The notes under the pieces are model-generated. The model made no database searches, was not told the origin of the DNA, and saw only the letters and a list, made by a program, of their open reading frames with translations. 64,000 nucleotides of DNA, taken from the NCBI RefSeq assembly GCF_039555335.1, contig NC_092647.1:18884946-18948945 (forward strand), written 5' to 3'. This DNA is from Amphiura filiformis (Eukaryota > Echinodermata > Ophiuroidea > Amphilepidida > Amphiuridae). Of the stretch, positions 34,261-50,898 are shown one piece after another; the stretch's first letter is position 1; each line of letters opens with the position of its first letter. Position numbers and translations under genes: made by a program.

Positions 34261-34404
34261 ACAGTCATTCTCTCGACATATCCAGTGTGCGTGTCATACA
34301 AGCAACAAGTAACCAAACAGCTCCTCTGAATTATTCACCTGCAGTACGGCAAATCGGAACGTTTCGCATTCCTTTCGACGTTGCAGTGAGAACGTATAGC
34401 AATG
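34260..34404 (+). other. Candidate 5' exon of the EGF-kringle gene
   Basis: A consensus donor, ATG|GTAAGT, sits at 34404/34405. If joined to the acceptor at 36184/36185 the message reads ATG-ATG-GCC in frame, so translation could start one codon earlier, in this exon. The exon's 5' end is not defined by the sequence; 34260 is only the point where the GC-rich stretch ends. Transcript data would be needed to confirm it. Confidence 0.4.
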
Positions 34405-34553
34405 GTAAGTGCAACAAGTTATTTGATTTCTGTATTGTAATTGCGATTTGAGTTGAAATGGATTCTTTCCAGAGGAATCATTGCTATAGAACACCTGTAT
34501 GTTAGCTTATGTTTTAGATGAATCGATGGCATAACGTGAATTTCTTCAGCTTT

Positions 34554-35216
34554 TTAAGGGATCTGGAATGAGCGTTTTGGGCGTTTCGACAGTATTTTTT
34601 GTGGGACATGAGAGCACATCAGACATATCGAATTGCATTCTGAATACGAAGAATGTCTTTCTGATATCAAATAATTTTTCATTTTTGAAATTCACGGTAT
34701 AATACAAATTTTATGACAAATTATTAAAAGTTGATATTTTTCACATTTATGATATAACAGTCCTCGAAGTAAATTTTATAAATTTAATGATATATTCGTA
34801 AAGTGTATGTAGCTGTGAGGAAAAGCTGACGATCAATTAAAAATTTTGACCTTTCATATTGAAGATATGGATTTTTTCCCAAAAAGACCTAATTTTTTCG
34901 GTGTTTTTGGGGAAAAATCCATATCTTCAATACGAAAGGTCAAAATTTTCAATTGATCGTCGGCTATTCATCCCATCTACATACACTTTAAGTACATATC
35001 ATCAGATTTAGAAAGTTTACTTCGAGTACTGTTAAATATCAAAAATATCAATTTTTAATGATTTGCCATAAAATGTGTATTACATGCGAATTTCAAAAAT
35101 CAAAATGATTTGATATCAGAAGGACATTCTTCGTATTCAGAATGCAATTCGATATGTCTGATGTGCTCTAAATGTCCCACAATAAATACTGTCCAACGTT
35201 CATACCCTTCCCTTAA
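34554..35216. mobile_element. TTAA-flanked palindromic MITE, family 1, copy B
   Basis: 663 bp from TTAA (34554-34557) to TTAA (35213-35216), starting TTAAGGGATCTGGAATGAGC. Lies within the putative first intron of the EGF-kringle gene. The arms are about 320 bases with a central loop near 34885-34905. Confidence 0.9.
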
Positions 35217-36184
35217 TGTTATTGGTTATAATTGACCGATAAATCCAAGTAGGCCTATATGACGAGTGACTCTCAATTCAGGAATCCCATTATTGTACCA
35301 TTTTCTCAATTTTGTATTAATTTCAATCATTTCTGTACGTTTTTAAATTGCTCAAAGATGACAAAATGCAATCAGCTTAGTTCTTTATAAGGGCATGTCA
35401 GTGAGACAAGAAAAGCAAAAAATCAAATTAAAAATTGCAACTACATGTATTATTGGCCTAAATTCAGGTTTGCGACCATATATACATTGTTACTTCGACT
35501 GCTAACTCATTAACGATATAAGATGCTTAGATCCTTTAGTCATAATGTACGATCATTTTTGAGGCCTGATTTTTGCAATATATCACCATATTCGTTGTGT
35601 TTGTACATGTTGTAGGTCAACAGAGCAAGTTGGACATGGAGTCGTAATACGATATTATATCCCCCATAGAATTCAACATTAAACGGCCAAAATTGCCAGT
35701 GGAGTTTTTTTCACATTACCTCATTATTTCGGCTTGAAATGGAAAATATCCCTTCCTGACAGTTAGTCTATTATTAAAATTATTTCATTTTATAATAACA
35801 AAATTCAAATTTGACGGAAATCGACATCGTATACACCTTGTTGCTTTAAGCGAGTCTTTTCAAATTGCACCAAAGTTTATCCGTTAAATCTCGATCAATC
35901 CTACTTCTTTTTACGCAAGTGAGATATTATACTGCAGCTATTGAAAAGTTCCATACATAACTTTCATTTAATCCGCCAGTCAAATTAATTTACTATTCTC
36001 CGAAGCAGTGTTATGTTGTTGGCGGTGGATTTTTGTTAAATTTTGATCAATGATGGAAGATTTTTAACATTTTGGGGGCTGAAAGTTGAACAAAAAAATG
36101 TGGGCCACATTGGGGGTGTGCGAGGGGGGTTTGGGTTACTGTGTTTTTGTAAATAATTATCCTTATACTCCTATTAATTTATAG

Positions 36185-40598
<4,414 letters not shown>

Positions 40599-40600
<2 letters not shown>

Positions 40601-40934
40601 TGGTTGGCCTGCGATCACGTGACACGGTGGAATCACGGACAGCTGTTATAAGCATGGTTCGACAACGCACTTGACATTTTATCATTAAGTCTTAAAGTAA
40701 AACAATTATTATAATCTTCTACACACACTGACCAAGTATTTCAACATCCTCAATATAGATGTTTTCAGTTAAAAATGAAAAGTAGTAGCCGGAAGAAAAT
40801 TCACGGTTAAAGAAGGCCGGAGTGCCAACGATTACGAGACTAGAATAGACTGAATCTGCATCAACTGCAATGATAAAGTCATGTGATTATGGCGAAAAGA
40901 ACGAGCCGTTAACAATTCACTGTAGAAGTGATGT
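40599..40934 (+). other. Candidate terminal exon and 3' untranslated region
   Basis: A good acceptor (TTCAAATTTCAG) ends at 40598, and the first two bases, AG, complete a TAG stop with the last base of the kringle exon. I see no close AATAAA; the nearest plus-strand AATAAA that I noticed is near 41865. The exon end is therefore unknown. Confidence 0.35.
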
Positions 40935-41215
40935 AATAATTGATTAACTACCATAGCAATAGGGTAAAACGATTTTTGAATGTATCGCGCTACACTACAA
41001 GCAGGTTGCACTCAATACCTTTGTATGTCTGCGATCATAGATTGAATACAATACCGCTCAAAGAGATAATAATCTTAAGGTGCGAGTGATTAGCATTTCT
41101 TTGACATCTGTGGCTCAATGCATAGGTACCACGTGAACGTTGTAGTGCAGGGCGATATATTCAAAAATTATATTGTTCTTATATTATTCATCTATTGCTA
41201 TGGTAATTAATACTG
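40935..41215. repeat. Inverted repeat, arms about 65 bp
   Basis: Left arm AACTACCATAGCAATAGG then TTTTTGAATGTATCGCGC. Right arm GGCGATATATTCAAAAATTA then CTATTGCTATGGTAATTAA. Probably part of a MITE whose outer ends I could not define. Confidence 0.6.
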
Positions 41216-41506
41216 TTTCATCATCATTTCGACAGCGTATATAAATTTGATATTTGTTGTAGTCAGGTGACTTATAATTGCAGACGACGATTTTCTATCT
41301 GTCTTTCAGTCTCGTAATGTTTCGGACGAATGCCTTCTTTCCTTTTGTTTATCTTTGGACCACTGCTTTGGTGTGACTTTCTGCCGTCACTCAAACCTGC
41401 ATACCTTACCCAAACCGAATTAACTATTTGACTCCAAAACCGAAGCCTCCTGGATAATTGTTAGACCAAAAGTCCTTCTATGCATAAGACGATTGACCTT
41501 TTTGGT

Positions 41507-41682
41507 AAATCCCATAAGCCTTTGCGAGTAGACCTGAGATGTCGTCATTTGACGTCACCCTGATGCGCACATCGTTTAATGAATATCACTATTGCGCATT
41601 TCAAAGCCGTGAAGTGCGCAGTAACGATATGCGCATCGGCGTGACGACATCACATGTCTACCCGCAAAGGCTTCTGGGATTT
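41507..41682. mobile_element. Short MITE, 176 bp
   Basis: AAATCCCATAAGCCTTTGCG at the left and its near-complement (GCAAAGGCTTCTGGGATTT) at the right. The inverted similarity extends about 40 bases to GATGTCGTCA. No clear target-site duplication. Confidence 0.7.
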
Positions 41683-42406
41683 ATTATTGTGCATGTACTC
41701 ATTTTTAAGACAGGTCGAATGGCATGAAGCACAATTATGTTTTTCAGTTAATCATTTAACTGCAGTGTAATCCTTAAATTTTAAATACTTTGATCTTTTA
41801 CATAGAGTCACAAAAGTCAATAATTGCATTTATACAATTTCTTACCGTTCTTGAGTTAAAGCCAATAAAATATTGACAAAAGTTGGGCATTGGACGTTTC
41901 CCCCTCCTGTGAAAAACCATGCACCAAAGCGGATATGACGCCCTTAAAGTCATGCACCCCTCCAACCCGTCTTAACAGAAAACCTGTATTTTGGTGATGT
42001 TACTGCCAGTGTGTATATTAAATGGTGAACGGGATTGGCTTATACTGAGATAATTAGATAAAAATAAAATAGTAAAAATGCAAGTGCTTCCACTCTAATT
42101 CATACTTCATTGTTCAAAATAAAATTTCTTGTAGAATTAAAACAATGAGTAAGAAATAATCATGTGTCAGAAGTCTGTTTATTTATATTGAGTGCTGCTG
42201 CTTGCAGCTAGCTCTATGGGAGCGGACAAAACGATTAATAAAATCTTTCTTTGTCCTGATGTGGCAGTGACGTCAACGCATTGAGGCAGGTATTTCGCGC
42301 TTAATTTTAAAAGGATAGCAGAAAGGGTGAATCATGGTTTTGAACTATATTTCCGGGTCCAAAGTTACAAACAACGTATTCGTTCAAAATGTGGCCTTCG
42401 TGTTTT
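41683..42406. other. No gene recognised
   Basis: Anonymous AT-rich DNA with no repeat match noticed. Confidence 0.4.
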
Positions 42407-42408
42407 TC

Positions 42409-42461
<53 letters not shown>

Positions 42462-42965
42462 CGATCGATCAATCAATTCACCAATTAATTGACTGATTAA
42501 TTACTTAACCAATTACTTACTTAATTAACTAAACAACATTGATTAATTAATTAGTGAATTTAATTAAAACCAATCAATCAAACAATCAATCAATTAATTC
42601 CCTAATCATTTAATTGACTTATTAATTACATAATAAATGAATTAATTCACTAATTAATTAATTGAATTAATTGACTGGGTAATTACTTAACCTATTAATT
42701 AATGACATAATCAATTAATCAATTAATTAATTCACTAATTAATTGACTGACTAATTACTTAACCAATTAATTAATTACTTTAATTGACTGGTTAATTACT
42801 TAATTAATCAGTCAATTAATTAATTAGTGAGTTAAGTAATTAATAAGTCAATTAAAACATTAATTGATTGATTGATTGATTTTTATTAATTAAGTAATTA
42901 ATTGGTTAAGTAATTATAATCAGTCAATTAAATAATTCATGAATTGATTGATTGATCATGATCGA
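42407..42965. repeat. AT-rich TTAATTAA palindromic tract, locus 2
   Basis: Opens with about 13 GATT units and GATCGATCGATCAATC, followed by TTAATTAA-type sequence whose two halves are complementary (ATTACTTAACCAATTA left, TTAATTGGTTAAGTAATT right), and closes with GATTGATTGATCATGATCGA. Same build and position relative to the linker as 16016-16640. Confidence 0.8.
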
Positions 42966-43245
42966 CCGATCATCCGGGTGTCCAATTATGTGTAACATCA
43001 GAGATTAACGTTGTCCCCTAATACCCAGGGTGCTAAATTTCTGGAGGGCTGTTTTATGATGTATTGATCTCTGGTGATGAGAGTGTTACTTCAATCAATA
43101 CCAACAGGAAGTTAGTGTCAACAAGCAACAACTCAAGCAGATCAGTGCATTATCTACCTGATGAAAAGAGCAGACCTTAGCTCTTGAAACGTCCCATACA
43201 GTAAGTGTTTCACAGAACCTTGCATGGAAGAAATATTTAATTAAG
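42966..43245 (+). repeat. Linker between AT tract and 50-bp array, locus 2
   Basis: Close copy of 16641-16936 (CATCCGGGTGTCCAATTATG, GTTACTTCAATCAATACCAA, CAGGAAGTTAGTGTCAACAA), including the hammerhead-like core. Confidence 0.85.
43158..43193 (+). ncRNA. Hammerhead-ribozyme-like core (candidate), copy 2
   Basis: CTGATGA (43158-43164), then a perfect 6-bp stem AAGAGC / GCTCTT closing an 8-base loop, then GAAAC (43186-43190) and GTC (43191-43193). Helix II is better than in copy 1, with one unpaired A before it. Helix I pairing is poor and helix III is not evident, so self-cleavage may require a partner strand or may be lost. Confidence 0.3.
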
Positions 43246-44865
43246 TAAGAGATTAGTGGTGTCTTTCCTACACTTGGGTGCCCCAATGTTCAACATGAGA
43301 GATTAGTGTTGTGTTTCCTACACTTGGGTGTCCTAATGTTCAACATGAGAGATTAGTGTTGCTTTTACTTCACTTGGGTGAACCAATGTTCAACATGAGA
43401 GATTAGTGTTGTCTTTCCTGCACTTGGGTGACCCAATGTTCAACGTGAGAGATTAGTGTTGTCTTTCCTACACTTGGGTGTCCCAATGTTCAACGTGAGA
43501 GATTAGTGTTGTCTTTCCTACACTTGGGTGCCCCAATATTCAACGTGATAGATTAGTAGATTAGTGTTGTCTTATATCTTTCATACACTTGGGTATCCCA
43601 ATGTTCAACGTGTTAGTGCTGTCTTTCCTACACTTGGGTGTCCCAATGTTCAACATGATAGATTAGTGTTGGCTTTCATACACTTGGGTATCCCGATATT
43701 CAACGTAAGAGATTAGTGTTGCTTTTCCTACACTTGGGTGTCTCAATGTTCAGCATGTGAGATTAGTGTTGCCTTTCTTACGCTTGGGTGTCCCAATGTT
43801 CAACATGTGAGATAAGTGATGTCTTTCTTACACTTGGGTGTCCCAATGTTCAACATGTGAAATTAGTGTTGTCTTTCCTATATTTGGGTGCCCAGTGTTC
43901 AACGCGAGAGATTAGTGTTGTCTTTCAAGCACCTGGGTGTCCCAATGTTCAACATGAGAGATCAGTGTTGTCTTTCTTACGCTTGGGTGCCCCGATGTTC
44001 AACATGTGATATAAGTGATGTCTTTCTTACACTTGGGTGTCCCAATGTTCGACGTGAGAGATTAGTGTTGTCTTTCATACACTTGGGTGTCCCAATGTTC
44101 AACATGTGAAATTAGTGTTGTCTTTCCTATATTTGGGTTCCCACTGTTCAACATGAGAGATGTGTTGTCTTTCTTACACTTGGGTGTCCCAATGCTCAAC
44201 ACGAGAGATTAGTGTTATCTTTCTTACACTTGGGTGTCCCAATGTTCAACATGTAAAATTATTGTTGTCTTTCCTATATTTGGGTGCCCAGTGTTCAACG
44301 TGAGAGATTAGTAGTCTTTCATTCACTTGGGTATCCCAATGTTCAACGTGAGATTAATGTTGTCTTTCATACACTTGGGTGTCCCAGGGTTAAACGTGAG
44401 AGATTAATGTTGGCTTTCATACACTTGGGTGTCCCAGGGTTCAACGTGAGAGATTAGTGTTGTCTACAGTTTCATACACTTGGGTGTCCCAGTGTTCAAC
44501 GTGAGAGATTAATGTTGGCTTTCATACACTTGGGTGTCCCAGTGTTCAACGTGAGAGATTAATGTTGGCTTTCATACACTTGGGTGCCCAAATGTTCAAC
44601 GTGAGAGATTAGTGCTGTCTTTCATACACTTGGGAACCTCAATGTTCAACATGAGAGATCAGTGTTGTCTTTCCTACACTTGGGTGTCCCAATGTTCAAC
44701 ATGTGAGATTAGTGTTGCCTTTCCTACTCTTAGGTGTCCCAATGTTCAATATGAGAGATTAATGTTGGCTTTCATACACTTGGGTGTCCCAATATTCAAC
44801 GTGATAGATGAGTGTTGTCTTTCATACACTTGGGTTCCCCAAAGTTCAACGTGAGAGATTAGTAA
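43246..44865 (+). repeat. 50-bp minisatellite, array 3a (about 32 units)
   Basis: Same unit as arrays 1 and 2 but more diverged, with variants such as CATGTGAGATTAGTG and CCCAGTGTTCAACGTGAG, and several units shortened. Divergence is higher here than in array 3b, suggesting an older, less homogenised part. Confidence 0.93.
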
Positions 44866-45189
44866 AGTCGGTAGGCTCCCCTATCCTCTAACCAAATGAA
44901 TGTTGTTTACTTCTGCAAGTTGGTAATAAGCAATGCATTATAAAGTAACCCGTTTTTTATCCGAATCTTTTTTATTCCAGCCTGTATAACTTGAAGGTCA
45001 CCTTGTATAAAGAGTTGAAATGTGTATAATTGAGTTACTTATGCCTTCAGCTTTACAGAAATATATGCCTTTGCTAGTTTAGGGTTGATAATTGTGGAGA
45101 TAATCTAATCAGAAATTTGATTGGTGTAAAAATTCATAATATTTGTGATGTAACGCTAATATGGTGGCGAGTTCAGGACACATGGCTTC
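44866..45189. other. Non-array spacer inside the third minisatellite locus
   Basis: About 320 bases of AT-rich DNA (starting AAAGTCGGTAGGCTCCCCTA) with no 50-bp units. No element ends or exons recognised; it may be an old insertion. Confidence 0.6.
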
Positions 45190-47115
45190 ATATACGTGGG
45201 TGTCCTAATGTTTAACATGTGAGATTAGTGTTGTCTTTCATACACCTGGGTGTCCCAATGTTCAACGTGAGAGATTAGTGTTGTCTTTCCTACACTTGGG
45301 TGTCCCAATGTTCAACGCGAGAGATCAGTGTAGTCTTTCCTACACTTGGGTATCCCACTGTTCAACGCGAGAGATTAGTGTTGTCTTTGCTACACTTGGG
45401 TGTCCCACTGTTCAACGTGAGAGATTAGCGTTGTCTTTCCTACACTTGGGTGTCCCAATGTTCAACGCGAGAGATTAGTGTTGTCTTTCCTACACTTGGG
45501 TATCCCACTGTTCAACGCGAGAGATTAGTGTTGTCTTTTCTACACTTGGGTATCCCACTGTTCAATGTGAAAGATTAGGGTTGTCTTTCATACACTTGGG
45601 TATCCCACTGTTCAACGCGAGAGATTAGTGTTGTCTTTGCTACACTTGGGTGTCCCAATGTTCAACGCGAGAGATAAGTGTTGTCTTTCATACACTTGGG
45701 TGTCCCAATGTTCAACGCGAGAGATTAGTGTTGTCTTTCCTACACTTGGGTGTCCCAATGTTCAACGCGAGAGATTAGTGTTGTCTTTCCTACACTTGGG
45801 TGTCCCAATGTTCAACGCGAGAGATTAGTGCTGTCTTTCCTATACTTGGGTTCCCCAATGTTCAACGTGAGAGATTAGTGTTGTCTTTGCTACACTTGGG
45901 TTTCCCAATGTTCAACAAGAGAGATTAGTGCTGTCTTTCCTACACTTGGGTGTCCCACTGTTCAATGTGACAGATTAGTGTTGTCTTTCCTACACTTGGG
46001 TATCCCACTGTTCAACGTGAAAGATTAGTGTTGTCTTTCCTACACTTGGGTATCCCACTGTTCAACGTGAAAGATTAGTGTTGTCTTTCCTACACTTGGG
46101 TATCCCACTGTTCAACGTGAAAGATTAGTGTTCTTTCCCACACTTGGGTATCCCACTGTTCAACGTGAAAGATTAGTGTTGTCTTTCCTACACTTGGGTA
46201 TCCCACTGTTCAACGTGAAAAATTAGTGTTGTCTTTCCTACACTTGGGTATCCCACTGTTCAACGTGAAAGATTATTGTTGTCTTTCCTACACTTGGGTA
46301 TCCCACTGTTCAACGTGAGAGATTAGGTTAGTCTTTGCTACACTTGGGTATCCCAATGTTCAATGTGAGAGATTAGTGTTGTCTTTCCTACACTTGGGTA
46401 TCCCACTGTTCAACGTGAAAGATTAGTGTTGTCTTTCCTACACTTGGGTATCCCACTGTTCAACATGAAAGATTAGTGTTGTCTTTCCTACACTTGGGTA
46501 TCCCACTGTTCAACGTGAGAGATTAGTGTTGTCTTTCCTGCACTTGGGTGTCCCAATGTTCAATGTGAGAGATTAGTGTTGTCTTTCCTACACTTGGGTA
46601 TCCCACTGTTCAACGTGAAAGATTAGTGTTGTCTTTCCTACACTTGGGTATCCCACTGTTCAACGTGAAAGATTAGTGTTGTCTTTCCTACACTTGGGTA
46701 TCCCACTGTTCAACATGAAAGATTAGTGTTGTCTTTCCTACACTTGGGTATCCCACTGTTCAACGTGAGAGATTAGTGTTGTCTTTCCTGCACTTGGGTG
46801 TCCCAATGTTCAATGTGAGAGATTAGTGTTGTCTTTCCTACACTTGGGTATCCCACTGTTCAACGTGAAAGATTAGTGTTGTCTTTGCTACACTTGGGTA
46901 TCCCACTGTTCAACATGAAAGATTAGTGTTGTCTTTCCTACACTTGGGTATCCCACTGTTCAACGTGAAAGATTAGTGTTGTCTTTGCCACACTTGGGTG
47001 TCCCACTGTTCAACATGATACATTAGTGTTGTCTTTCCTACACTTGGGTGTCCCAATGTTCAACGTGAGAGATTAGTGTTGTCTTTCCTACACTTGGGTG
47101 TCCCAATGTTCAACC
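45190..47115 (+). repeat. 50-bp minisatellite, array 3b (about 38 units)
   Basis: Highly homogeneous units dominated by TTGGGTATCCCACTGTTCAA. From about 46370 to 46970 multi-unit blocks repeat: the marker unit with CCTGCACTTGGGTGTCC recurs about 250 bases apart (near 46537 and 46787), each preceded by the same order of GTGAAA, ATGAAA and GTGAGA variants. This is a higher-order repeat of about five units. Confidence 0.95.
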
Positions 47116-47152
47116 CTAATCCTAGCCCTAATCCCAACCCTAAACCTAATTT
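47113..47152. repeat. Degenerate telomere-like CCCTAA repeats
   Basis: AACCCTAATCCTAGCCCTAA then TCCCAACCCTAAACCTAA: about six imperfect CCCTAA units joined directly to the last minisatellite unit. CCCTAA/TTAGGG is the usual animal telomere repeat, but this patch is interstitial and short. Confidence 0.7.
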
Positions 47153-47466
47153 CGTGTAAAATTACATGAAGGAATAACCAATCTTTGGATCAACCGTCCA
47201 TGCTGCTTCAAAACTTGTTATTAACGATCAACTAATTAAATCAAAATTAATGGTAAATTTGTATTCTTCAGTATCTTCAATTCTTCTGCACAGAAGCATG
47301 TTATCACAAATATCAAGTCAATGAATTGATTTAAAAAATAATAAGGATCGATCGAGCATTGATGGTCGATCAAAAGATCAAAATAATTTGGCTCTAATGC
47401 CTAAGAGCTTACAAAATTCTTATTCTTATTCTTCTGGCTTATTTAGAGACCTGTGCATCAACATTG

Positions 47467-47720
47467 TTAACTCTCTTCACGCGGGTGTCGACTGCAGACG
47501 ACAAGTTTCAATTTTTTTTTTAAAGTTACACATTTCAGAAATGTGAATTTTCATGACCATATTTGGAATCAGCATGAAAAATGCATTAAAATGGGTACAA
47601 ACAAGCCTAGTATTGGTTCAGTGGTTCTTGAGATAGCTCTTGATATTTAAAAAAAATCTCAAAACTTCTTAAAGACTTATTATGTTGAAGCATATGGCTA
47701 GCATATATGCAGAGCATTAA
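47467..47720. mobile_element. TTAA-flanked ~255-bp MITE, copy 4 (full length)
   Basis: TTAACTCTCTTCACGCGGGT to GCAGAGCATTAA with TTAA at both ends (47467-47470 and 47717-47720). Same interior as the 28774-29028 copy. Confidence 0.8.
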
Positions 47721-48925
47721 GAAAGACAGTCCAGTTTCATAACATTATGTTTTCACTCTGGTTGGAAAACCTTGGCTCACACAACCTACCTGTCTCAACC
47801 ACTTTTCATAAGAGAGGTAAAACTGGGCTAGATAACCCAACAGCATACTGATTACTGTGTGAATAGCTTACGCATCAAAACATTTTTGCAGCCCTAACAT
47901 TTCACAGAGCTCCTTACCGATCAGGAAAATATGACAGACAAAAAAGGTATACAGTTAGGGAGCCATAAAATAACAGTCAAAACTGAGATTTCCCTATACA
48001 TTTTTCAACAAGCATATTTCACATAAAGTACACATGTAAAGCAAGGACTTGCGAATGTTGCTTTTGAATACAGCTGCATTTTATGACAAATATAAAGAAT
48101 CAGACTTATTTCTAAAACATTAAAAACATATAAGCATTGCATAATCATAATGATATTTGCAACACATAACTGAGCAATAGCAACAATACACATTCTTTGT
48201 GCTTAGCAAGCAATTTAGCATAACTATCGTTTATTCATCCTTTTTTATTTTACATTTATAAGTACGTAAAATGTGGCTGTTTTTGAAACAACAACAAAAA
48301 CTAGAATTATGTGGTTCGTAATTAAGGTGCACCCCCCCACACACACACAATGGTGAGGTTTGTAAATACAAATAATATGCAAATGAGCTTATTATAATTC
48401 ATAAATACATGTATGCAAATAACTTGACACAAACACAATATTCTATTACAATACCAAGTTTGAAGTTGATTCTTTATTGCATTTAAGCTAATGAAAATGT
48501 AAGCAAAATATGCAAATAAGCTCATTAATATTCAAAAATATACAAATACCAAAAAGGTCAACTTTTAGAAGCCATGTGCAAGGTCATCTGAGAAATACCT
48601 TTTTTCCCTGAATGATTAATTTGACAAAAACACTTATATGAAGCATTTAAGAGAACAGAACAGTGTAACCCAAACAATACCCTCAATTCCAGAAGCCTAC
48701 ATAATTAGCTTCTGGTTTCACCCCTGTTTCCCAGGGGAATGCTGATAGTAAAGAGGACATAGGTTAAATTCCTGTGTTGGTACATTGGTCATCAGTTGTA
48801 ATTGTTGCAGGTTAAATTGAGACCTGGTCACACAAATTGAGACCTGGTTATACACAAAATGAGACAAATGTTGCAAATCTTTACTTTTGAGTTACAGCCA
48901 AATTCATAATCTCTGGATCATCAGC
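47721..48925. other. No gene recognised; contains short repeats
   Basis: 47738-47815 (ATAACATTATGTTTTCACT, GGTTG) recurs at about 59008-59105. ATATGCAAATGAGCTTATTA-like words recur near 48376 and 48510. No exon recognised. Confidence 0.5.
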
Positions 48926-50898
48926 TTTAAACTGATATACATGTACAACTATACTAGGGTTGCTCCATAACTTTTCAACTGATATACAACTTACTAAGGT
49001 TGCTCCATAACTTTTAAACTGATATACATACAACTTACTAAGGTTGCTCCATAACTTTTAACCTGATATACATACAACTTACTAAGGTTGCTCCATAACT
49101 TTTAAACTGATATACATACAACTTACTAAGGTTGCTCCATAACTTTTAAACTGATATATACATACAACTTACTAAGGTTGCTCCATAACTTTTAAACTGA
49201 TATACAACTTACTAAGGTTGCTCCATAACTTTTAAACTGATATACATACAACTTACTAAGGTTGCTCCATAACTTTTAAACTGATATACAACTTACTAAG
49301 GTTGCTCCATAACTTTTAAACTGATATACAACTTACTAAGGTTGCTCCATAACTTTTAAACTGTCTACAACTTACTAAGGTTGCTCCATAACTTTTAAAC
49401 TGTCTACAACTTACTAAGGTTGCTCCATAACTTTTAAACTGATATACAACTTACTAAGGTTGCTCCATAACTTTTAAACTGATATACATACAACTTACTA
49501 AGGTTGCTCCATAACTTTTAAACTGATATACAACTTACTAAGGTTGCTCCATAACTTTTAAACTGATATACATACAACTTACTAAGGTTGCTCCATAACT
49601 TTTAAACTGATATACAACTTACTAAGGTTGCTCCGTAACTTTTAAACTGATATACAACTTACTAAGGTTGCTCCATAACTTTTAAACTGATATACATACA
49701 ACTTACTAAGGTTGCTCCATAAATTTTGAACTGATATACAACTTACTAAGGTTGCTCCATAACTTTTAAACTGATATACATACAACTTACTAAGGTTGCT
49801 CCATAACTTTTAAACTGATATACATACAACTTACTAAGGTTGCTCCATAACTTTTAAACTGATATACATACAACTTACTAAGGTTGCTCCATAACTTTTA
49901 AACTGATATACATTCAACTTACTAAGGTTGCTCCATAACTTTTAAACTGATATACATACAACTTACTAAGGTTGCTCCATAACTTTTAAACTGATATACA
50001 TACAACTTACTAAGGTTGCTCCATAACTTTTAAACTGATATACATACAACTTACTAAGGTTGCTCCATAACTTTTAAACTGATATACAACTTACTAAGGT
50101 TGCTCCATAACTTTTAAACTGATATACATACAACTTACTAAGGTTGCTCCATAACTTTTAAACTGATATACAACTTACTAAGGTTGCTCCATAACTTTTA
50201 AACTGATATACATACAACTTACTAAGGTTGCTCCATAACTTTTAAACTGATATACATACAACTTACTAAGGTTGCTCCATAACTTTTAAACTGATATACA
50301 GACAACTTACTAAGGTTGCTCCATAACTTTTAAACTGATATACATACAACTTACTAAGGTTGCTCCATAACTTTTAAACTGATATACAACTTACTAAGGT
50401 TGCTCCATAACTTTTAAACTGATATACATACAACTTACTAAGGTTGCTCCATAACTTTTAAACTGATATACAACTTACTAAGGTTGCTCCATAACTTTTA
50501 AACTGATATACAACTTACTAAGGTTGCTCCATAACTTTTAAACTGATATACATACAACTTACTAAGGTTGCTCCATAACTTTTAAACTGATATACAACTT
50601 ACTAAGGTTGCTCCATAACTTTTAAACTGATATACAACTTACTAAGGTTGCTCCATAACTTTTAAACTGATATACAACTTACTCCATAACTTTTAAACTG
50701 ATATACAACTTACTAAGGTTGCTCCGTAACTTTTAAACTGATATACATACAACTTACTAAGGTTGCTCCATAACTTTTAAACTGATATACAACTTACTAA
50801 GGTTGCTCCATAACTTTTAAACTGATATACAACTTACAAAGGTTGCTCCATAACTTTTAAACTGATATACAACTTACTAAGGTTGCTCCATAACTTTG
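48926..50898. repeat. 40/44-bp minisatellite, about 47 units
   Basis: Units read CTGATATACAACTTACTAAG then GTTGCTCCATAACTTTTAAA (40 bp), or carry an extra ACAT/CATA giving TATACATACAACTTAC (44 bp). Two units near 49365-49410 have CTGTCTACAAC instead, and one near 50680 is truncated. Units are otherwise nearly identical, so the array is young or homogenised. It lies about 1 kb beyond the 3' end of the BTB-Kelch gene. Confidence 0.95.

Noticed and set aside
43788..45828. Plus-strand ORFs of 66-80 codons in the 50-bp arrays as real proteins
   Set aside because: They follow from the stop-free consensus of the repeat; starts and ends fall at random substitutions and no gene structure surrounds them.
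47113..47152. A true chromosome end
   Set aside because: Only about six degenerate CCCTAA units, with unrelated sequence continuing on the other side.
48926..50898. CRISPR-like or coding repeat
   Set aside because: The whole unit repeats, there are no spacers, and 40/44-bp units disrupt any frame.
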